Below the pieces are notes generated by a model. It searched no databases and was not told the origin of the DNA. It saw nothing but the letters and a program-made list of their open reading frames with translations. From contig DAOQAK010000003.1 of the NCBI GenBank assembly GCA_035353855.1, positions 1 to 64,000 on the forward strand: a DNA stretch of 64,000 bases, read 5' to 3'. How positions within the stretch are numbered: position 1 is the first letter of the stretch; the number at the start of each line of letters is the position of its first letter. The position numbers were made by a program, and so were the translations under genes. This document shows positions 52,650-61,487 of the stretch, piece by piece. Source of the DNA: Bacteroidales bacterium (GTDB taxonomy: Bacteria; Bacteroidota; Bacteroidia; Bacteroidales; CG2-30-32-10).

Positions 52650-53780
52650 GTGAGTTTTCAAATATCGCATAAAGATAAAGACACAAAAGCAAGAGCAGGC
52701 GTACTTCAAACTGATCATGGCAATATAGAAACGCCTGTATTCATGCCTGTAGGAACAGCCGGCACTGTTAAAGCTGTTCAGCAACACGATTTGAGAGATG
52801 ATGTTAAAGCTCAAATTATTTTAGGAAATACCTATCATTTATATCTCAGACCGGGTTTGGAAATAATTGAAAAAGCCGGAGGAATTCAGAAATTCAATGC
52901 ATGGAATAAGCCTATGCTTACTGATAGCGGCGGTTACCAAGTATTTTCGCTTGCCGATTCAAGAAAAATCACTGATGATGGTGTAATTTTTCAATCACAC
53001 ATTGATGGCTCGAAACACAAATTTACTCCCGAAAATGTAATGGATATTGAACGCACTATTGGCGCCGATATTATGATGGCCTTTGATGAATGTACTCCTT
53101 TTCCTTGTGAATATAAGTATGCAAAGAAATCGATGCAAATCACGCATCATTGGCTCGACCGTTGTATAACACGGTTTAATGATACGAAAGGAAAATACGG
53201 ATATAAACAAAAACTTTTTCCGATTGTCCAGGGAAGTGTTTACAAAGATTTACGAATTCAATCAGCAGAATATATTGCTTCAAAAAATATGAAAGGCAAT
53301 GCTATTGGCGGTTTATCAGTTGGCGAACCTACCGAAATAATGTACGAAATGACTGAACTGGTTTGTGGTATTCTGCCACACGACAAGCCCAGATACCTTA
53401 TGGGAGTAGGAACTCCGGCAAACATACTGGAAAGTATCGCATTGGGCATAGATATGTTCGATTGTGTAATGCCCACGCGCAACGCGCGAAACGGAATGCT
53501 GTTCACAAAAAATGGCATCATGAATATGCGTAACGAAAAATGGAAAGATGACCTCAACCCGATTGATGCAGAAGGCGCTTCGTTTGTTGACACGCATTAC
53601 AGCCGCGCATACCTGCGACATTTGTTTGTTTCGAAAGAAATTCTTGCCGCTATGATTGCCACACTTCATAACCTTGCTTTTTATGTATGGTTAACAAATG
53701 AAGCAAGAAAGAAAATTATTGAAGGAAATTTTTTGGAATGGAAAAATGAAATGGTGATGAAGGTTACTACAAGGTTGTAA
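52650..53780 (+). CDS. tgt: Queuine tRNA-ribosyltransferase Tgt lacking the zinc cysteines
   Basis: 376 residues from a GTG start (no ATG fits). FMPVGTAGTVKA, LGNTYHLYLRPG, DSGGYQVFSL, the base-exchange site and VMPTRNARNGMLF identify Tgt, which replaces guanine-34 of tRNA by preQ1. The C-terminal site that normally reads CxCxxC is EGASFVD (308-314), so all three Cys zinc ligands are missing, while the His340 of LHNLAFY is kept. I recall the same loss in other Bacteroidota Tgt proteins, so it is probably a lineage trait. QueA is at 22027. Confidence 0.95.
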   Translation: MSFQISHKDKDTKARAGVLQTDHGNIETPVFMPVGTAGTVKAVQQHDLRDDVKAQIILGNTYHLYLRPGLEIIEKAGGIQKFNAWNKPMLTDSGGYQVFSLADSRKITDDGVIFQSHIDGSKHKFTPENVMDIERTIGADIMMAFDECTPFPCEYKYAKKSMQITHHWLDRCITRFNDTKGKYGYKQKLFPIVQGSVYKDLRIQSAEYIASKNMKGNAIGGLSVGEPTEIMYEMTELVCGILPHDKPRYLMGVGTPANILESIALGIDMFDCVMPTRNARNGMLFTKNGIMNMRNEKWKDDLNPIDAEGASFVDTHYSRAYLRHLFVSKEILAAMIATLHNLAFYVWLTNEARKKIIEGNFLEWKNEMVMKVTTRL

Positions 53781-53788
53781 TTAAAAAA

Positions 53789-53894
53789 GGTATAGAGGTA
53801 TATGGTATAAAGGAATAAAAAAATTAATTCATATTTTAATATATACCTTATATCCTTATACCCTTATACCCTTATACCCTTATACCTTTATGCC
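53789..53894. repeat. GGTATA / TATACC dispersed repeat with 8-bp tandem TTATACCC units
   Basis: GGTATAGAGGTATATGGTATAAAGGAATA (53789-53817) is followed after 25 bp by TATACCTTATATCC and four to five copies of TTATACCC up to about 53892. The two halves are broadly complementary, so a long hairpin can form. The left half matches 40763-40798. It lies between tgt and the alkyltransferase-like gene. Confidence 0.65.
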
Positions 53895-53913
53895 TTTCCC
53901 ACAATACTAAAGC

Positions 53914-54258
53914 ATGAAAAAGAACCCTACAAAAAATAACGATTCCTTTTTTCAAAATGTTTATGAAGTTGCACGATTAATTCCTTACGGTCGTGTTACA
54001 AGTTATGGCGCTATTGCTGAATACCTTGGCAGCAAAGGCTCAGCGCGAATGGTTGGCTGGGCAATGAATGCTTCGCATATTCATGAAGTACCTGCACACA
54101 GAGTGGTGAACCGTAACGGAATGCTTACCGGCAAGCATCATTTCGGCGGACAAAATATTATGCAGCAATTACTCGAAAGTGAAGGAATAAAAGTTAAAGA
54201 TGATAAAGTTGTTGATTTCAAAAAATCATTTTGGGACCCATCGAAAGAATTATTGTAA
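53914..54258 (+). CDS. Alkyltransferase-like protein (ATL), MGMT family without catalytic Cys
   Basis: 114 residues, covering only the DNA-binding domain of O6-methylguanine methyltransferase. IPYGRVTSYGAIAEYLG, RMVGWAMNA and HRVVNRNGMLTG are conserved. The active-site PCHR is PAHR here (Ala61), so it cannot transfer alkyl groups. ATL proteins bind alkylated guanine and hand the lesion to nucleotide excision repair; most have Trp in that place. Stands alone on the plus strand between a repeat and mrp. Confidence 0.88.
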   Translation: MKKNPTKNNDSFFQNVYEVARLIPYGRVTSYGAIAEYLGSKGSARMVGWAMNASHIHEVPAHRVVNRNGMLTGKHHFGGQNIMQQLLESEGIKVKDDKVVDFKKSFWDPSKELL

Positions 54259-54385
54259 AACTTTTTTTACCAAACACCTTTAAAATAAGGCTTTCTTAAA
54301 AAAATATTTAAATAACTTTAACAATATATTTTATACATATATAAAAATTTCTGCTTATCTTTACACAGTCTAAATAAGAAAAACA

Positions 54386-55495
54386 ATGTCAATTACTAAA
54401 GAAAAAATTCTGGAAGCATTGAAACATGTTATGGATCCTGACTTAAAAAAGGACTTGGTTACATTAAACATGATTGATGATATTCAAATTGAGAACAATA
54501 AAATATCTTTCACATTAGTACTTACCACTCCTGCATGTCCGCTTAAAGAAAGCCTGAAAAAAGCCTGTATTGCTGCAATTCACGAATATGTAGATAAAAA
54601 TACAGATGTTGATGTAAAGCTTTCTTCAAAAGTTACTTCAAAAAGACAAAACGATAAAGAAGATTCTTTGAAAGGAGTTAAAAATATTATTGCAGTTGCT
54701 TCGGGTAAAGGTGGTGTTGGAAAATCGACCATTGCTGCAAACCTTGCTGTTGCGCTTGCACGGCTCGGTTCAAAAGTAGGTTTGATTGATGCCGACATTT
54801 ACGGTCCGTCAATTCCGGTAATGTTTGGATTGGAATACACGCAGCCTCATGTAAAAGAAATTGATGGTCAAATGAAAATGATTCCTATTGAAAAAAACGG
54901 AATTAAAATTTTGTCTATCGGTTTTTTTGTTGATCCTGACCAGGCGCTGATTTGGCGCGGACCAATGGCATCAAGCGCGCTGACACAACTATTCCGCGAT
55001 GGTGATTGGGGCGAATTGGATTATCTTGTTTTGGATATGCCTCCGGGAACCGGCGACATTCATTTAACATTAGTGCAAACCGTTCCTGTTACAGGTGTTG
55101 CCATTGTAAGCACTCCGCAAAAAGTTGCATTGGCCGATGCCCGCAAAGGTGTAAGCATGTTTCAGCAGGAATCTATCAATGTGCCTGTTCTCGGGTTAAT
55201 CGAGAACATGTCATATTTCACTCCCGAAGAGTTACCCGATAAAAAATATTACATTTTTGGAAAAGATGGATGTAAAAATCTTGCCGAAGAATTGAAAGTT
55301 CCTTTGCTCGGACAAATTCCTATCGTACAAAACATACGTGAATCGGGCGATTCAGGAACTCCGATTGCAGCCGAAGATCATCCTTTAATCACACAGGCAT
55401 TCCTTGATTTAGCTCAGGCTGTGGCACAACAGGTTGCTATACGTAACGCTAAAATTGCACCAACAAAAGTTCTTGATGTTACTCAGAAAAATTAA
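54386..55495 (+). CDS. Mrp/NBP35-type iron-sulfur carrier ATPase (ApbC-like)
   Basis: 369 residues. An N-terminal MIP18/DUF59 domain (about 1-80; MDPDLKKDLVTLNMI, TTPACPLKESL) is joined to a deviant-Walker P-loop ATPase starting ASGKGGVGKST. DADIYGPSIPVMFG, MPPGTGDIHLT and ENMSYF complete it. The Mrp proteins of many bacteria carry a CxxC near ENMSYF to hold the cluster; here that place reads TPEELPDKKYYIFG. I recall this version from Bacteroidota. It is a scaffold or carrier for Fe-S cluster delivery, consistent with nifU 33 bp downstream. TATCTTTA at 54357 is a near -7 box. Confidence 0.93.
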   Translation: MSITKEKILEALKHVMDPDLKKDLVTLNMIDDIQIENNKISFTLVLTTPACPLKESLKKACIAAIHEYVDKNTDVDVKLSSKVTSKRQNDKEDSLKGVKNIIAVASGKGGVGKSTIAANLAVALARLGSKVGLIDADIYGPSIPVMFGLEYTQPHVKEIDGQMKMIPIEKNGIKILSIGFFVDPDQALIWRGPMASSALTQLFRDGDWGELDYLVLDMPPGTGDIHLTLVQTVPVTGVAIVSTPQKVALADARKGVSMFQQESINVPVLGLIENMSYFTPEELPDKKYYIFGKDGCKNLAEELKVPLLGQIPIVQNIRESGDSGTPIAAEDHPLITQAFLDLAQAVAQQVAIRNAKIAPTKVLDVTQKN

Positions 55496-55528
55496 TTTTA
55501 TTTATACAATCATTAAATATATTATCAA

Positions 55529-55783
55529 ATGACGACTACAAAAAAACAAGACCTGATAGAAAAAGTTGAAAAAGTAATCGACCAGATACGTCCATACTTA
55601 CAAGCCGATGGCGGCAATATTCAATTTGTAAGAATGACCGATGATAATGTTGTATATGTTGAATTGCAGGGCGCTTGCAAAGGCTGCCCAATGAGCATGA
55701 TGACATTAAAATCAGGAGTTGAAGAAGCAGTAAAAAAAGCTATTCCTGAAATAAAATCAGTAGAAGCTACAAACTTAGGTTAA
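55529..55783 (+). CDS. NifU-type Fe-S scaffold (C-terminal domain protein)
   Basis: 84 residues, a single NifU C-terminal domain. VIDQIRPYLQADGGNIQFVRM at the start and LQGACKGCPMSMMTLKSGVEE with the CxxC (about residues 51-54) bind a transient [4Fe-4S] cluster. It follows mrp by 33 bp and probably supplies it. Cytoplasmic. Confidence 0.95.
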   Translation: MTTTKKQDLIEKVEKVIDQIRPYLQADGGNIQFVRMTDDNVVYVELQGACKGCPMSMMTLKSGVEEAVKKAIPEIKSVEATNLG

Positions 55784-55810
55784 AAAAATAGTAAAGGAAT
55801 CTAATATTAA

Positions 55811-55911
55811 ACCCCTACGGGGTTTTGTTATTTTCTTTTTAATATTTTACCAATATGTGACTCCTAACGGAGTCATTTTTTTTCTATCCCATAGGAACAC
55901 AATATTGGTAA
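55811..55911. repeat. Nested palindromes after nifU (terminator and REP-like)
   Basis: ACCCC-TAC-GGGGT (55811-55823) is followed by TTTTG. Further on TTACCAATAT (55847-55856) and ATATTGGTAA (55902-55911) form outer arms that enclose TGACTCC-TAAC-GGAGTCA (55858-55875), followed by nine T, and a CTAT-CCC-ATAG unit. The first may terminate nifU; the second looks like a mobile palindrome family. Confidence 0.7.
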
Positions 55912-55978
55912 TATAGAAAAACGTTCAAGGATATAAAACCCAAAAAGACAGATATAAAATTATTTATTTGTAATATTT

Positions 55979-57406
55979 TTATTTCTTTTTTACCCGATAA
56001 AAAATATTGTATTGGATTTCATCAAAATCTGTCTTGGCCTGGTAAAAAATATAATCGGCAGTATCGGTTTTTATTAGTTCGAAGTTTCCTCCCAAATGAT
56101 CATTTTCATCAATATCTGAATAATTATTAATGAATACAGGATTATTTTTATGAGGAATAAATGTTTTTCCGCCATCAGTTGAAAGATAAACTCCCATTTC
56201 ATTATCGTTTACATTTCCCGATCTGTCCATGTAAATTTTTCCTGTAATGTAATGATGCCACAATCCCATTTTAAATTGTTTCGCACCCATTACCATCATG
56301 AAAATACTGTCTTTTCTTATTTCAATATAAACGGGTTCCGATGAAGCTAACGAACTTCTCCATCCTGAATGCTGCATTAATACAGGGTTTCCATCATACT
56401 GATTCCAATGTATCAAATCATCAGATGTTGCAAGACCGACATATTCTTTTCGTAAACTGTTCTTCCTGTCGTAAAACATGATAAAACCATTTTTGTATTT
56501 TGAAACTTTAGCATAAAAATTTTCATAATCCCTGTTATCTTTTTCTCCAGAGCAGATCAACGGTTGTGGTAAGACATTATAAGGACCAAAAATTGATTTC
56601 TCTGCAATAGCAAGACCGATACATTTCTTCCCTTTATTATTGATTCCATTCATGAAAAAATACCATTTACCTTCATTTTTGATCACATCAGTAATTACAG
56701 GTGTCCTGGTTTTATTTTTTTTATTAACAGCCCATGAAATATTTTTAAAATTTTCTATAGTCATAACAGGTTTGCCATTATTCGCAGCACTCCAATTTTT
56801 CAGATCATCAGAAATAGCAGCATAAACCTGGACACTGTTTGCCTCTTCTTCATTAATGAACATAGTCCATTTCCCATTAAGGCTATCAAAAATAATTGAA
56901 CCAAAACCTACACTCTTTCCCTTAAACTGAGGCCATGCGGAAGGTTTTATTGTTGTTTCTTTTTTTTCTTTTATAAATCCAGAAGGGTTAATATTCCAAA
57001 AAATAATTCGCTGATTGTTTTGGGGATAACCAATTCCTTTTAATAATCTTCCAATAAAAATTGTTTTTGAAGGAATATCAATAGAATCTATTGCCCGTAA
57101 ATTCTCGCATCCGGCATCATATAAAGGCTTATTATGCCCCCATCCAATAAGCCAGTTTTTGGAATTTTTATTATTGATAAAAAACTGAGAGGTAATATTT
57201 AAAGATATTTTTTTAGAACCTCCGCCTGATATAACTTTGAGGTATTCTCCCTCTATGGTATTGTCCTGCTCTTTATTAACGAGCATACATTTTTCATTAA
57301 AGAAAAATTTAAAATCCTTTGATGGCAAAGGATTATCATTACATGAAATGATAATGAAAAAAAATAAGAAAGAAGATAATAAGAAAATATTTTTCTTAAA
57401 AATCAT
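55979..57406 (-). CDS. Secreted lipoprotein with beta-propeller (glycoside hydrolase 43/32-like or sialidase-like)
   Basis: 475 residues. Lipobox IIISCND with Cys22. The body has repeated blades: KWYFFMNGINNKGKK, GFIMFYDRKNSLRKEYVGLATSDDL, GVYLSTDGGKTFIPHKNNP. The WxFxxNG and FYDRK segments recall five-bladed GH43/GH32 propellers and the STDGGKTF block an Asp-box of sialidases. I cannot point to catalytic acids with confidence, so the enzyme class is open; it could be a non-catalytic propeller. It starts 2 bp after tyrS stop and is probably co-transcribed. Confidence 0.6.
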   Translation of the reverse strand: MIFKKNIFLLSSFLFFFIIISCNDNPLPSKDFKFFFNEKCMLVNKEQDNTIEGEYLKVISGGGSKKISLNITSQFFINNKNSKNWLIGWGHNKPLYDAGCENLRAIDSIDIPSKTIFIGRLLKGIGYPQNNQRIIFWNINPSGFIKEKKETTIKPSAWPQFKGKSVGFGSIIFDSLNGKWTMFINEEEANSVQVYAAISDDLKNWSAANNGKPVMTIENFKNISWAVNKKNKTRTPVITDVIKNEGKWYFFMNGINNKGKKCIGLAIAEKSIFGPYNVLPQPLICSGEKDNRDYENFYAKVSKYKNGFIMFYDRKNSLRKEYVGLATSDDLIHWNQYDGNPVLMQHSGWRSSLASSEPVYIEIRKDSIFMMVMGAKQFKMGLWHHYITGKIYMDRSGNVNDNEMGVYLSTDGGKTFIPHKNNPVFINNYSDIDENDHLGGNFELIKTDTADYIFYQAKTDFDEIQYNIFYRVKKK

Positions 57407-57408
57407 TT

Positions 57409-58683
57409 TTAAATAGCTTTAATCAGGTAATAATTCTTTTTCCCTTTTTGGACTAAAATATATTTTTGGTTTAGTAAATCATTTTCGGAAACGGAATAAT
57501 TCTCTTCAACTTTTGCTTTGTTAATACTAATGCTTCCTTCTTTCAACATGCGGCGTGCTTCACTTTTGGATGCTGTAACATTTGTTTTTTCAGAAAGAAA
57601 ATCAATGACCGGGATTCCTGAACTGATTTCACTTTTATTTATATCCGACATGGGAACGCCTTCAAAAACCGAAAGCAAAGTATCTTCATCTATTTTCCTC
57701 AAAGTTTCTGTTGTGCTTTTACCAAAAAGTATTTCCGATGCTTCAACTGCCGAATTATAATCATCAAGTGAATGAACACGAATCGTAATATCTTTCGCCA
57801 AGACTTTTTGCAACGTACGCAAATGAGGAGCTTTTTTGTGTTCTTCCTCCATTGCTTCAATTTCTTCTTTATTAAAAAGTGTAAAAATTCTTATATACTT
57901 AGAAACATCTTCATCGCTTGCATTCAGCCAGAACTGGTAGAACTTATATGGCGATGTTTTTTTTGCATCAAGCCACACATTTCCGCCTTCAGTTTTCCCA
58001 AACTTAGTTCCATCTGCTTTTTTAATAAGAGGGGTTGTTAATGCATAAGCTTCACCTCCTGCTTTTCTTCTGATCAACTCCGTGCCGGTAACAATGTTGC
58101 CCCACTGGTCGGAGCCACCCATCTGTAGTTTGCAATTTTTATTACTGTAAAGGAAATAAAAATCATAACCTTGTACTAACTGGTAACTGAATTCAGTAAA
58201 CGACATCCCGCTTTCCATGCGGTTTTTCACCGAATCCTTAGTCATCATATAATTAATGGTAATGTGCTTTCCCACATCACGAATAAAATCAAGAAAGCTA
58301 AAATCTTTAAACCAGTCATAATTATTAACTATTTCGGCAGAATTAGCACCACAATTGAAATCAAGAAATTTTTCCAGTTGTTTTCTCTGACATTGAAGGT
58401 TATGATATAAAATATCTTCCGATAACAAATTTCTTTCCTGCGATTTTCCGGAAGGGTCGCCAACCATGCCTGTTGCTCCACCTACCAATGCAAACGGTTT
58501 ATGACCTGATTTCTGAAAATGCAACAGTGTCATAATCTGCACAAGGTTACCAACACCTAGCGAATCGGAAGTTGGATCAAAACCAATGTAACCGCTGGTC
58601 ATTTCTTTATTCAGTTGTTCTTCAGTACCGGGCATTACATCGTGTATCATGCCACGCCATCTTAGCTCATCAACAAAATTCAT
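57409..58683 (-). CDS. tyrS: Tyrosyl-tRNA synthetase
   Basis: 424 residues from the ATG at 58683 (MNFVDELRWRGM); the ATG at 58704 is less likely because a -7 box overlaps it (58702-58709). YIGFDPTSDSL, GGATGMVGDPSGKS, QLVQGYDFYFLY, QMGGSDQWGNIVTG and KFGKTEGG (KMSKS equivalent) place it in the bacterial TyrRS family, with an S4 RNA-binding domain at the C-terminus. The HIGH motif, normally HxGH or HxGN after DSL, reads GVGN. The change of the first His is unusual and is discussed as a finding. Otherwise complete. Confidence 0.94.
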   Translation of the reverse strand: MNFVDELRWRGMIHDVMPGTEEQLNKEMTSGYIGFDPTSDSLGVGNLVQIMTLLHFQKSGHKPFALVGGATGMVGDPSGKSQERNLLSEDILYHNLQCQRKQLEKFLDFNCGANSAEIVNNYDWFKDFSFLDFIRDVGKHITINYMMTKDSVKNRMESGMSFTEFSYQLVQGYDFYFLYSNKNCKLQMGGSDQWGNIVTGTELIRRKAGGEAYALTTPLIKKADGTKFGKTEGGNVWLDAKKTSPYKFYQFWLNASDEDVSKYIRIFTLFNKEEIEAMEEEHKKAPHLRTLQKVLAKDITIRVHSLDDYNSAVEASEILFGKSTTETLRKIDEDTLLSVFEGVPMSDINKSEISSGIPVIDFLSEKTNVTASKSEARRMLKEGSISINKAKVEENYSVSENDLLNQKYILVQKGKKNYYLIKAI

Positions 58684-58701
58684 AGAGTTAAATTTATTAA
58701 G

Positions 58702-58709
58702 CAAAATTA
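58702..58709 (-). promoter_or_regulatory. TAnnTTTG -7 box for tyrS
   Basis: TAATTTTG on the minus strand. It covers the first possible ATG (58704), so the start at 58683, 19 bp downstream, is preferred. Confidence 0.4.
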
Positions 58710-58736
58710 TGAAATTTTTATTACCAAATTTTTATC

Positions 58737-58744
58737 TAACTTTG
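58737..58744 (+). promoter_or_regulatory. TAnnTTTG -7 box touching the epimerase start
   Basis: TAACTTTG ends 4 bp before the ATG at 58749, so the mRNA would be leaderless or nearly so. Confidence 0.4.
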
Positions 58745-58748
58745 TTTT

Positions 58749-59765
58749 ATGATACTTGTCACTGGCGGCACAGGTTTACTTGGCTCACATCTTTTATATG
58801 ACTTGGTGAAAGATGGCACTAAAGTCGTTGCTCTGAAAAGAAGCAATAGTTATACCTCTCAGGTTGAAAAAACTTTTTCATATTATCATCAAAACCCCGA
58901 AAATATTTTAAAAAATATTGAATGGCGTGAAGGCGATATCACCGATATTTATTCACTGTACGAAGCTTTCGATAATATTGAAAAAGTTTATCATGCCGCA
59001 GCATGCCTTTCATTCGACCCTTCTGATAAAAAGCAAATGCAGAATGTTAATGAAAAGGGAACTGCAAATGTAGTGAATGCCTGTCTTGAAAAAAATATAA
59101 AAAAACTTTGTTATGTGAGTTCCATTGCTACATTAGGTCGTGTAGATAATGATGGAATAATTGACGAAGAAACACATTGGAAAAATTCCAACAATAATTC
59201 GAAATATTCTATCAGTAAATATAATGCGGAACGTGAAGTGTGGCGAGGAATAGCAGAAGGGTTACAGGCAGTGATTATAAATCCGGGAGTAATTATAGGC
59301 CCGGGAAACTGGGAAAAAGGAAGCTCACAGCTTATCGACAGGGTTTGGAGCGGACTGAAATTTTACACACCCGGAGTTAACGGATACGTTGATGTACGTG
59401 ATGTTTCAAGAGCCATGATTGAATTAATGAATAGTGAAATTGTAAACGAACGTTTTATTATTTCTTCCGAAAACCTCGACTATCTTACTTTCTTCAGTTA
59501 TGTTGCCGACGCATTGGGAAAGAAAAAACCAAGTATCAACGCTCCTTATTTTACAGGACAATTAGCATGGCGCTTAGAAAAACTTCTAACTTCGTTAACC
59601 GGCAAAAATCCTCTGATTACAAAAGAAACAGCAAGAACCGCTTACCAGAAATATTACTACTCAAGTGAAAAAATCAGTAAAGCTTTGAATTTTAAATTCA
59701 TTCCAATGCAGCAATGCATAAGCGATACATGTAAGTTGTTTTTAATTGATCACAACTCGCATTGA
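58749..59765 (+). CDS. NAD-dependent epimerase/dehydratase family protein
   Basis: 338 residues, extended short-chain dehydrogenase fold. The nucleotide motif GGTGLLGSH (6-14), the region YHAAACLSF, and the catalytic YSISK (YxxxK) in NSKYSISKYNAERE are present; the Ser before it is in VSSIATLG. The closest well-known relatives are dihydroflavonol-reductase-like and nucleoside-sugar epimerases. Substrate unknown. Lies between tyrS (divergent, 65 bp) and the ABC transporter pair. Likely leaderless mRNA. Confidence 0.87.
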   Translation: MILVTGGTGLLGSHLLYDLVKDGTKVVALKRSNSYTSQVEKTFSYYHQNPENILKNIEWREGDITDIYSLYEAFDNIEKVYHAAACLSFDPSDKKQMQNVNEKGTANVVNACLEKNIKKLCYVSSIATLGRVDNDGIIDEETHWKNSNNNSKYSISKYNAEREVWRGIAEGLQAVIINPGVIIGPGNWEKGSSQLIDRVWSGLKFYTPGVNGYVDVRDVSRAMIELMNSEIVNERFIISSENLDYLTFFSYVADALGKKKPSINAPYFTGQLAWRLEKLLTSLTGKNPLITKETARTAYQKYYYSSEKISKALNFKFIPMQQCISDTCKLFLIDHNSH

Positions 59766-59832
59766 ATATAATTTTTATTCAAAATAATATAAATAATCTT
59801 TAATCGTTAGCATTCATGCGAAACAGTTTTTT

Positions 59833-60780
59833 ATGATTGAAGCATTTATTAAAATAAGGATTAAGCAGATTTCAAGTATTCTAAGGGAATTAGGGCTTTT
59901 TAGATTTTTTCTCCTGATTGGATTCATTGGATTCGTTTTGTTTATTTTATTTATGCAAACATTAGCAACTCCAAATTCATTTTATTCTTCCGGTATATTT
60001 TTATTCGTAATTTCACTCATCCAGATAAATCGCTCCGATAAACATTTTCTTAAAATTCATTTCATTAATTCCAAGCTGATACTTGCAACAGAATATTTAT
60101 TAATGATGATTCCGTTACTTACCTGTTTATTTTATAATATGCAATGGACATCAGCGATTTCATCTATAGCTTTAATTTTTTTATTAGTCAATATCGATTT
60201 CAAGTTCTCTCAAAAAAGTTTAAATACTTTTATTCAAAGACTAATTCCATCCGATAGTTTTGAATGGAAAAGCGGAGCAAGAAAAACCTTAGTGTTAATT
60301 ATACTTATTTGGATTCTTGGATTAGGAACATCTTTTTTTGTTGGAAGCGTTCCTGTTGCAATATTTATTTTAGGAATCATACCACTGAGTTTTTATGAAA
60401 AAGGTGAACAAATACAAATGATTCTAGCTTACGAAATGAGTACTGATAAATTTTTATTTCATAAGATAAAAATGCAGATGACTTTATTTACAATTCTCAC
60501 ATTTCCTTTAATTATTGCCTTCCTAATGTTTCACCATGACAAATGGTATATTCCGGCTGTTGAGTTTTTTATTCTTTCAACAACACACATATATACTATT
60601 TTAACAAAATATGCTTTTTACCAACCGAACAAAAATTCAAATAGCACACAAATATTTGGAATAATAGGTACAATGGGAATAATTATTCCTGTTTCTATTC
60701 CGATAGTATGGTTTTTATCCATTCGATTTTATATTAAGTCAAAAAAGAATTTAAATTTTTATCTGAATGATTACAATTGA
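59833..60780 (+). CDS. Putative ABC transporter permease
   Basis: 315 residues with about eight membrane helices arranged over the whole length (for example 25-45, 50-66, 85-120, 150-185, 210-235). No signature known to me beyond that. It overlaps the next gene, an ABC ATPase, by 14 bp and is therefore the likely membrane partner. Such small permease/ATPase pairs export lipids, peptides or antibiotics, or serve in membrane maintenance. Substrate unknown. Confidence 0.6.
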   Translation: MIEAFIKIRIKQISSILRELGLFRFFLLIGFIGFVLFILFMQTLATPNSFYSSGIFLFVISLIQINRSDKHFLKIHFINSKLILATEYLLMMIPLLTCLFYNMQWTSAISSIALIFLLVNIDFKFSQKSLNTFIQRLIPSDSFEWKSGARKTLVLIILIWILGLGTSFFVGSVPVAIFILGIIPLSFYEKGEQIQMILAYEMSTDKFLFHKIKMQMTLFTILTFPLIIAFLMFHHDKWYIPAVEFFILSTTHIYTILTKYAFYQPNKNSNSTQIFGIIGTMGIIIPVSIPIVWFLSIRFYIKSKKNLNFYLNDYN

Positions 60781-61468
60781 AAATATAGTAGTATCATACA
60801 CCAAAGGGAAAAATGTAATTGATTTATTAAACCTTCATCTCCCGGATAATACTATTAACGGGATTGTCGGCTTAAATGGCGCAGGGAAAACAACTTTATT
60901 AAATTCTATTTACGGATTAAAAAATATTGATTCGGGCATCATAAAAAACGATGATAAAAAAATTAATAAAAAAGATATATCATTCCTTGAAACTGAAAAT
61001 TATTTTTATTCATACATTACAGGCAGGGAGTACCTTAGTTTGTTTAAGAATAAATTATATGATATTGACAATTGGAATAAATTATTTCTTTTACCGCTTG
61101 ATATCATAATTGATAGCTATTCAACCGGAATGAAAAAGAAATTGGCTTTGATGGGAATATTAAAGCAAGACAAGCCCATCATGATTTTAGATGAACCCTT
61201 CAATGGGCTGGATATTGAAACATGCAGGATAATCCGCCAGATTTTATTGAAATTAAAAGAACGAAATAAAACGATTATAATCACATCACACATTATTGAA
61301 ACACTAACCAATTTATGCGATGATATACATTACCTTGAAAACGGAAAAATTAAATATAGTAAAAGTAAAAGCGATTTTAAAGAATTTGAGCAAGAAATAT
61401 TTGCCTCTATTGAAAATAAAAATGAAGAATTGATAAATGAGTTAATTGGAAATATTTCAAAAATATAA
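60767..61468 (+). CDS. ABC transporter ATP-binding protein
   Basis: 233 residues. Walker A GLNGAGKTT, signature YSTGMKKKLAL, Walker B MILDEPFNGLD and the switch His in ITSHIIE are all present. It resembles the ATPase of two-component ABC-2 systems. Its start lies 14 bp inside the permease gene, so translation is coupled. No accessory protein is nearby. Confidence 0.9.
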   Translation: MITIENIVVSYTKGKNVIDLLNLHLPDNTINGIVGLNGAGKTTLLNSIYGLKNIDSGIIKNDDKKINKKDISFLETENYFYSYITGREYLSLFKNKLYDIDNWNKLFLLPLDIIIDSYSTGMKKKLALMGILKQDKPIMILDEPFNGLDIETCRIIRQILLKLKERNKTIIITSHIIETLTNLCDDIHYLENGKIKYSKSKSDFKEFEQEIFASIENKNEELINELIGNISKI

Positions 61469-61487
61469 AAGTTTTTAAAAAATCAAA

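Noticed and set aside
53840..53894. CRISPR or telomere-like array
   Set aside because: 8-bp simple units without spacers; better described as a minisatellite.
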